A stretch of DNA of 8,510 nt from an uncultured Erysipelotrichaceae bacterium (GTDB lineage: Bacteria; Bacillota_I; Bacilli_A; RFN20; CAG-826), in assembly GCA_902774655.1 (NCBI GenBank), contig CACYJD010000017.1, positions 1-8,510 on the forward strand, written 5' to 3'. Positions 6,501-8,510 of this stretch are shown here, piece by piece. The translations under genes were made by a program, and so were the position numbers. The notes under the pieces were generated by a model. The model ran no database searches, was not told the origin of the DNA, and saw nothing but the letters and a program-made list of their open reading frames with translations. Numbering within the stretch: the first letter of the stretch is position 1; every line of letters starts with the position of its first letter.

Positions 6501-7240
6501 GAAATCTTGGAATCTTTAACCGCCACACCGTTAATAGGACCATTCATATATCCAGCAACTAATCCAATAAGCGAATTTGTAGAAACTGTTTTTGCTGTGA
6601 AGTTATCTAACCCAAAGTTTCTAATACTTATTGCACTTGTTGAGTATGTGTATGTTTTAGAACCACTTGTAATTGATTGATCGGTATTTCCTAAAGTTCC
6701 AACAACACCAAACATACCAACAATATTTACATTTGTGATTGTTCCAGAGTTACGAATGACTGTAGGGACTTTATTAAAATCAGCGTAATTATTAGTAGTT
6801 GTTAAATTTAAGATTTGTTTATTATTACCATTGAAGTTACCAACAAATGGATATAGTTGAGTGCCAATTGGTGGAATAAACCAACCAGTCATATTTAAAC
6901 TTTCAATAGATGGGTCTAACTCGAAATAGTATTGGTGATCAATGATATGATCTGCACCAACAGCGCCTGTAGTGTTATTTTTGTCGTCTTTATTGAAATA
7001 ACCTAGATATTGTAGCCAAGCAAGATTATATAGTTGGCGTGGAGTTTTAATACCAAAAGCAGTCTCTGGAGTTAGACCGTCACCATAAGCAAAATATGCA
7101 CCATCAGAGAATCCAATTAGATTATCTTCTGGTGAAACACTATTGTATGTAGAAAACCATGCAACTGTAGATAAAACAGTAGCAATAAATGTAGTGCTTG
7201 TAAGAGATATTAATAAAGCCAGGAGACCTTTTCTTTTCAT
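3569..7240 (-). CDS. Giant secreted surface protein, beta-helix plus beta-trefoil-like repeats
   Basis: This is a 1223-aa protein. MKRKG, a hydrophobic segment (6-24) and STVAWFS (24-30) form a SipW-type signal. Residues 51-270 resemble the N-terminal part of Gram-positive adhesins with a GLUG/right-handed beta-helix: GDGLTPETAFGIKTPRQLYN (53-72), then PFVGNFNGNNKQILNL (131-146), and repeated 'I-x-N-V/F' and 'GLVGY/GMFG' turns. Residues about 420-560 hold short repeats of the form G-x-N-Y-(L/F)-R ... AT-x-W (near 423, 456, 526 and 552), like ricin-B or fascin beta-trefoil strands, which suggests glycan binding. The middle is Asn/Ser/Thr/Tyr-rich. The C-terminal ~220 residues are Thr/Val-rich beta sequence with acidic stretches. 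No LPXTG, Pro-rich wall spanner or C-terminal helix is seen, so the retention mode is unknown. The start follows the previous TAG by one base; GGAG lies 13 nt upstream inside that gene. Adhesin or matrix function is an inference. Confidence 0.9.
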   Translation of the reverse strand: MKRKGLLALLISLTSTTFIATVLSTVAWFSTYNSVSPEDNLIGFSDGAYFAYGDGLTPETAFGIKTPRQLYNLAWLQYLGYFNKDDKNNTTGAVGADHIIDHQYYFELDPSIESLNMTGWFIPPIGTQLYPFVGNFNGNNKQILNLTTTNNYADFNKVPTVIRNSGTITNVNIVGMFGVVGTLGNTDQSITSGSKTYTYSTSAISIRNFGLDNFTAKTVSTNSLIGLVAGYMNGPINGVAVKDSKISTNGNKKLVGISEELSENGLVGYAKPIYKATMLNKDVEAQTPTVTNDVQSGSGDEFGASIAMRNMYTRLLGLKTAATSFTYNTSETYINGVHDTSSDVKATYELSMGGSTYTIKGNSETDSSSRTVSKFSFYDRGTSYDDYMYLYGDKSLNYNQTRIDFTDLTTVPTNGMTVYIHEGTNYLRYNNSSLSNGTAAQATLWTYNNGKFYNGSNYLRNDSGTLTTTSYSSNATTWNVSINNAGGLLISNTISTTTYYLAYKNASWTQLKVIDSSVKYYFHSGNNYFRWGGVQSGNVYARVYNTTNINEATKWIQSGNNYYPEGYSNYTLGYCDPDWPLQAYSDTNSAYTYQTNGNNTYLGSSSKYSGYYYYAKYDSANDSWGYSRNATQSTARNNASIVTRTQVPIPTASDFGVYLSQRSSSTSQKTFTTNPTYFPLSYEENVDANGNGLGTYNTNVASKNTGYVISGSNYTSQPGDIRVSQYAMSNLSNANNGDSYVSDKTNVVTVNSSTGEYAIIQDEYNKSNKTINSNLTGTFGSSRTSVKNLGLEKYSSSRRQLHKLLNGSSNVYGLHFMNASISPSNKITVPYASINGENLSQYELPRDAIDFNLKNHGIINFFAGSYFPNNNTFFSLHNIIRDDNNNISNIKEISKIYKNTGANRKVYRYIYEYTDGSLNTDDGTYDSSEVLFDMSWVTNPTMVTNALYYYEIPANKGEYALGSVSGKLGAYLIYLDIGAGVKTKNITTYTEKITTVTDTYYFVKGIDFVAVIPANLATVTGGTVANITIPVSTNGNTTFSYNGTNKTLTCGPPQGITLTAPFISNEVTVKVGSDDLIAVSSGTSTTVLDKVTTITYDSEQENVVKNVFLTETVDGVAGEEQALDPEVLATDVLEYEAPAIIDGGEQTLVHFYYEILGTGTCTIETEYDSDTDTYNITVTTNVKIVIHVVDVLETYTGSSGTTNYTVTINETTIADGDVLTIQP

Positions 7241-7241
7241 A

Positions 7242-8066
7242 CTAGATTATCATCTCCCAGTCGCAATAAAAACCAACGCGATCTTCTAAAATTTCGTCAC
7301 CTAAAAAGGTGTTATAAATATATTCGAGTGCTTCTTCAAAAAAGTCGAATACTACAGCAACATATTGCACTGTAATTCCATTTTCAGCTCTATAAATGCT
7401 GATATTGTTATCGAATCCTGTATAGACATCATTTTCAAAATTAACAAATGAAGTAGTGCTTTCTGTTGAAGGAATATCATAAGTATTGATGCTGATAGTT
7501 TGAGATGTTTCTGCATCAACGTAACTATAACCATTAGTGATACTGATAGCGTTTAAATCGGTTCGTGTATATCCATAAGAGAAAGTTTCTACAACACTTG
7601 AAAGTGGATTACCATCTACTTCAACTGGATGCTCACTTGTAGATTCACCGACAAACCTTGAGTTTGTTGAAGCTGCAATAGTAACAGGAGTAGCATCGCT
7701 AACGATAATTGCGCTTTGAAGTTCAACTAAAAGTAAAACCGGATGATGCCTATCTAACAAGTCATATACACCCATTGAGACATTAGTGTTTCCACTATAT
7801 TCGAATTTTTTTGTTTCGGTGGAATATGCAATTGTTCCTTGCGCGGTTTGATCAAATTGATAAGTATCACCATCGATATTAGCGCAAGTGTGAATTGTTA
7901 ATTGTTTTAGAATGCCGCTAGGGCAAACGACATTAATAGAATCGTTACCAGTATTTTTAACTCTAGCAGCGGTGAACCAGGCAACTGTACCTAAGACTAA
8001 AGCGACGACAGAAAAACTGCATAAAGCGATTGCTGAAGCGAATTTTAATTTCATGTCCTTAGTCAT
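7242..8066 (-). CDS. SipW-type signal peptide secreted protein, first gene of c-di-GMP operon
   Basis: This is a 274-aa protein starting at ATG 8066-8064. An alternative ATG at 8054 (residue 5) has AAGGA only 1 nt ahead, which is too close to act as its SD. Neither start has a well-placed SD, because the region just upstream is the riboswitch terminator. The signal is KLKFAS, a hydrophobic segment (8-25) and GTVAWFTAAR (26-35), a clear SipW-cognate motif. The mature part is Thr/Ser/Val-rich. It has two conserved-looking cysteines early on (C48, C61) and ends with VVFDFFEEALEYIYNTFLG (238-256) and FYCDWEMII, a tail reminiscent of other exported proteins of this kind in uncultured Bacilli. It abuts the giant gene (TAG, one base, ATG), so the two are surely co-translated and may act together. 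I do not recognise a named family. Confidence 0.87.
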   Translation of the reverse strand: MTKDMKLKFASAIALCSFSVVALVLGTVAWFTAARVKNTGNDSINVVCPSGILKQLTIHTCANIDGDTYQFDQTAQGTIAYSTETKKFEYSGNTNVSMGVYDLLDRHHPVLLLVELQSAIIVSDATPVTIAASTNSRFVGESTSEHPVEVDGNPLSSVVETFSYGYTRTDLNAISITNGYSYVDAETSQTISINTYDIPSTESTTSFVNFENDVYTGFDNNISIYRAENGITVQYVAVVFDFFEEALEYIYNTFLGDEILEDRVGFYCDWEMII

Positions 8067-8070
8067 AAGT

Positions 8071-8105
8071 AATAAAAGCCAGCTACCTTTCTTCGGCAGC
8101 TGGCT
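8071..8105 (-). terminator. Riboswitch-controlled intrinsic terminator next to the start codon
   Basis: On the minus strand AGCCAGCTGCC (8105-8095) pairs with GGTAGCTGGCT (8087-8077; one G-U) around the 7-nt loop GAAGAAA, followed by TTTTATT. The 5' arm is shared with the 3' strand of the aptamer. The hairpin ends only about 10 nt before ATG 8066, so it occupies the position a Shine-Dalgarno sequence would take. Confidence 0.88.
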
Positions 8106-8170
8106 ATCTTAATTATTGGTTAAGACCCTATAGTTTTGCGTCACTAGATTACTCTAGTTTTGCTTTTGTC
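8092..8170 (-). ncRNA. Cyclic-di-GMP class I (GEMM-I) riboswitch aptamer
   Basis: The minus strand reads GACAAAAGCAAA; a 6-bp hairpin ACTAGA/TCTAGT capped by the GNRA loop GTAA (8158-8143); the GEMM-I signature GACGCAAAACTATAGGGTC (8142-8124); a variable arm; and TAAGATAGCCAGCTGCCGAA. These match the firmicute-type c-di-GMP-I consensus, including the G before CAA that contacts the ligand in the family. The following terminator uses the aptamer's own 3' strand, so ligand binding should favour read-through (ON). It controls 8066-7242 and 7240-3569. Confidence 0.92.
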
Positions 8171-8177
8171 GAGTAAT

Positions 8178-8206
8178 ATTATAGTTAATATTATCTAGAT
8201 ATACAA
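8178..8206 (-). promoter_or_regulatory. Near-consensus promoter of riboswitch operon 2
   Basis: The -35 is TTGTAT (8206-8201), the spacer is 17 bp, and the -10 is a perfect TATAAT (8183-8178). The start is expected near 8171, at the 5' edge of the aptamer. Confidence 0.75.
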
Positions 8207-8435
8207 CATTTTTATTTTTTAAGTCGCATTGGATCTATATTTTTATTTAATCAGTGACTTTTTAGTTATCAATTTTGATTACTAAAATACTCACTATTAT
8301 AAGCGTAATATGCATGCACATCAAATACAAGAAAGGCTGATTTAGTCGTAACATTTTTGTTTTGAAGTATGTCATCAAAGTAGGTAAAAAACATTCATAA
8401 ATTTTCAATATATGCGACATCTATAAAAAATTTAT
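8207..8435. other. Non-coding interval with an AT-rich inverted repeat
   Basis: No convincing gene is seen here. The interval contains TTTTAGT-T-ATCAA / TTGAT-T-ACTAAAA (8260-8287), a 12-bp inverted repeat with one central-side mismatch and a 2-base centre, about 55 bp upstream of the promoter at 8206. It also contains TGCATGCA (about 8311-8318). The repeat has no T-run on the minus strand and could be an operator or a DNA bend. The 9-bp all-A/T repeat near 8397-8435 is too weak to call a terminator. Confidence 0.3.
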
Positions 8436-8510
8436 TTATTCGATTGCATCGTAATATTTTCTTCTACTTTGTCCGATTTTTAACTTTTCACCGGTATATA
8501 TAAAGTAGAG
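8436..8510 (-). CDS. Probable C-terminal end of an unidentified protein
   Basis: One minus-strand frame is open from the right edge to TAA at 8438-8436, giving 24 residues that begin LYFIYTGEKLKIGQ and end RRKYYDAIE. The composition (K/R/E/Y/I) and codon choice fit the local coding style, and the other two minus frames close quickly. It would lie upstream of the riboswitch operon. It is too short to name and could be a chance frame. Confidence 0.4.
   Translation of the reverse strand, partial: LYFIYTGEKLKIGQSRRKYYDAIE

Noticed and set aside
8397..8435. Terminator for the gene fragment at the right edge
   Set aside because: The stem (ATAAATTTT/AAAATTTAT) is all A/T with a 21-nt loop and is separated from the T-run by GAATG; too weak to call.
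1..8510. Mycoplasma-type genetic code (TGA = Trp)
   Set aside because: Tryptophans are TGG and all long frames are open under the standard bacterial code with no in-frame TGA.

Overview
All six convincing genes in this window, and the probable tail of a seventh at the right edge, lie on the minus strand. The DNA is AT-rich, stop codons are TAA or TAG, tryptophan is TGG with no in-frame TGA, and the promoters are sigma-A-like (TTGNNN/TATAAT). The surface proteins carry SipW-type signal peptides with a (G/S)TVAW(F/Y) motif. Together this suggests an uncultured low-GC Bacillota, probably a Bacilli or Mollicutes-related gut lineage. No taxonomic marker gene is present, so the lineage is an inference.

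Layout in the direction of transcription (right to left): (a) 8510-8436, the probable 3' end of an unidentified gene; (b) 8435-8207, non-coding, with an AT-rich inverted repeat; (c) a promoter at 8206-8178, a cyclic-di-GMP class I (GEMM-I) riboswitch at 8170-8092, and an overlapping intrinsic terminator at 8105-8071, controlling a two-gene operon: a 274-aa SipW-type secreted protein (8066-7242) and a 1223-aa giant surface protein (7240-3569), closed by a terminator near 3549-3516; (d) a monocistronic unit with its own promoter (3451-3423), a ~128-nt leader and a 316-aa camelysin/TasA-like subunit (3287-2337), followed by a very strong terminator (2315-2281); (e) a small two-helix membrane protein (2212-1868) with its own promoter, a nearly leaderless mRNA and a terminator (1848-1824); (f) a second promoter, c-di-GMP-I riboswitch and terminator (1736-1575), controlling a second operon: a TasA-like protein (1488-664) and, overlapping it by 23 bp, another SipW-type secreted protein that runs off the left edge (686-1).

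The window therefore looks like a cell-surface or extracellular-matrix island: five Sec-exported proteins, four with a recognisable SipW-type signal. The two outer operons each sit behind a near-identical c-di-GMP aptamer. In both, the 3' strand of the aptamer is also the 5' arm of the terminator hairpin, the usual layout of an ON switch, in which ligand binding prevents termination. The inferred model is that high c-di-GMP (a sessile state) switches on a fibre or adhesin programme, while the central camelysin-like subunit and the small membrane protein are expressed from separate, riboswitch-free promoters. The signal peptidase (SipW) and the c-di-GMP enzymes expected to serve this system are not in the window.
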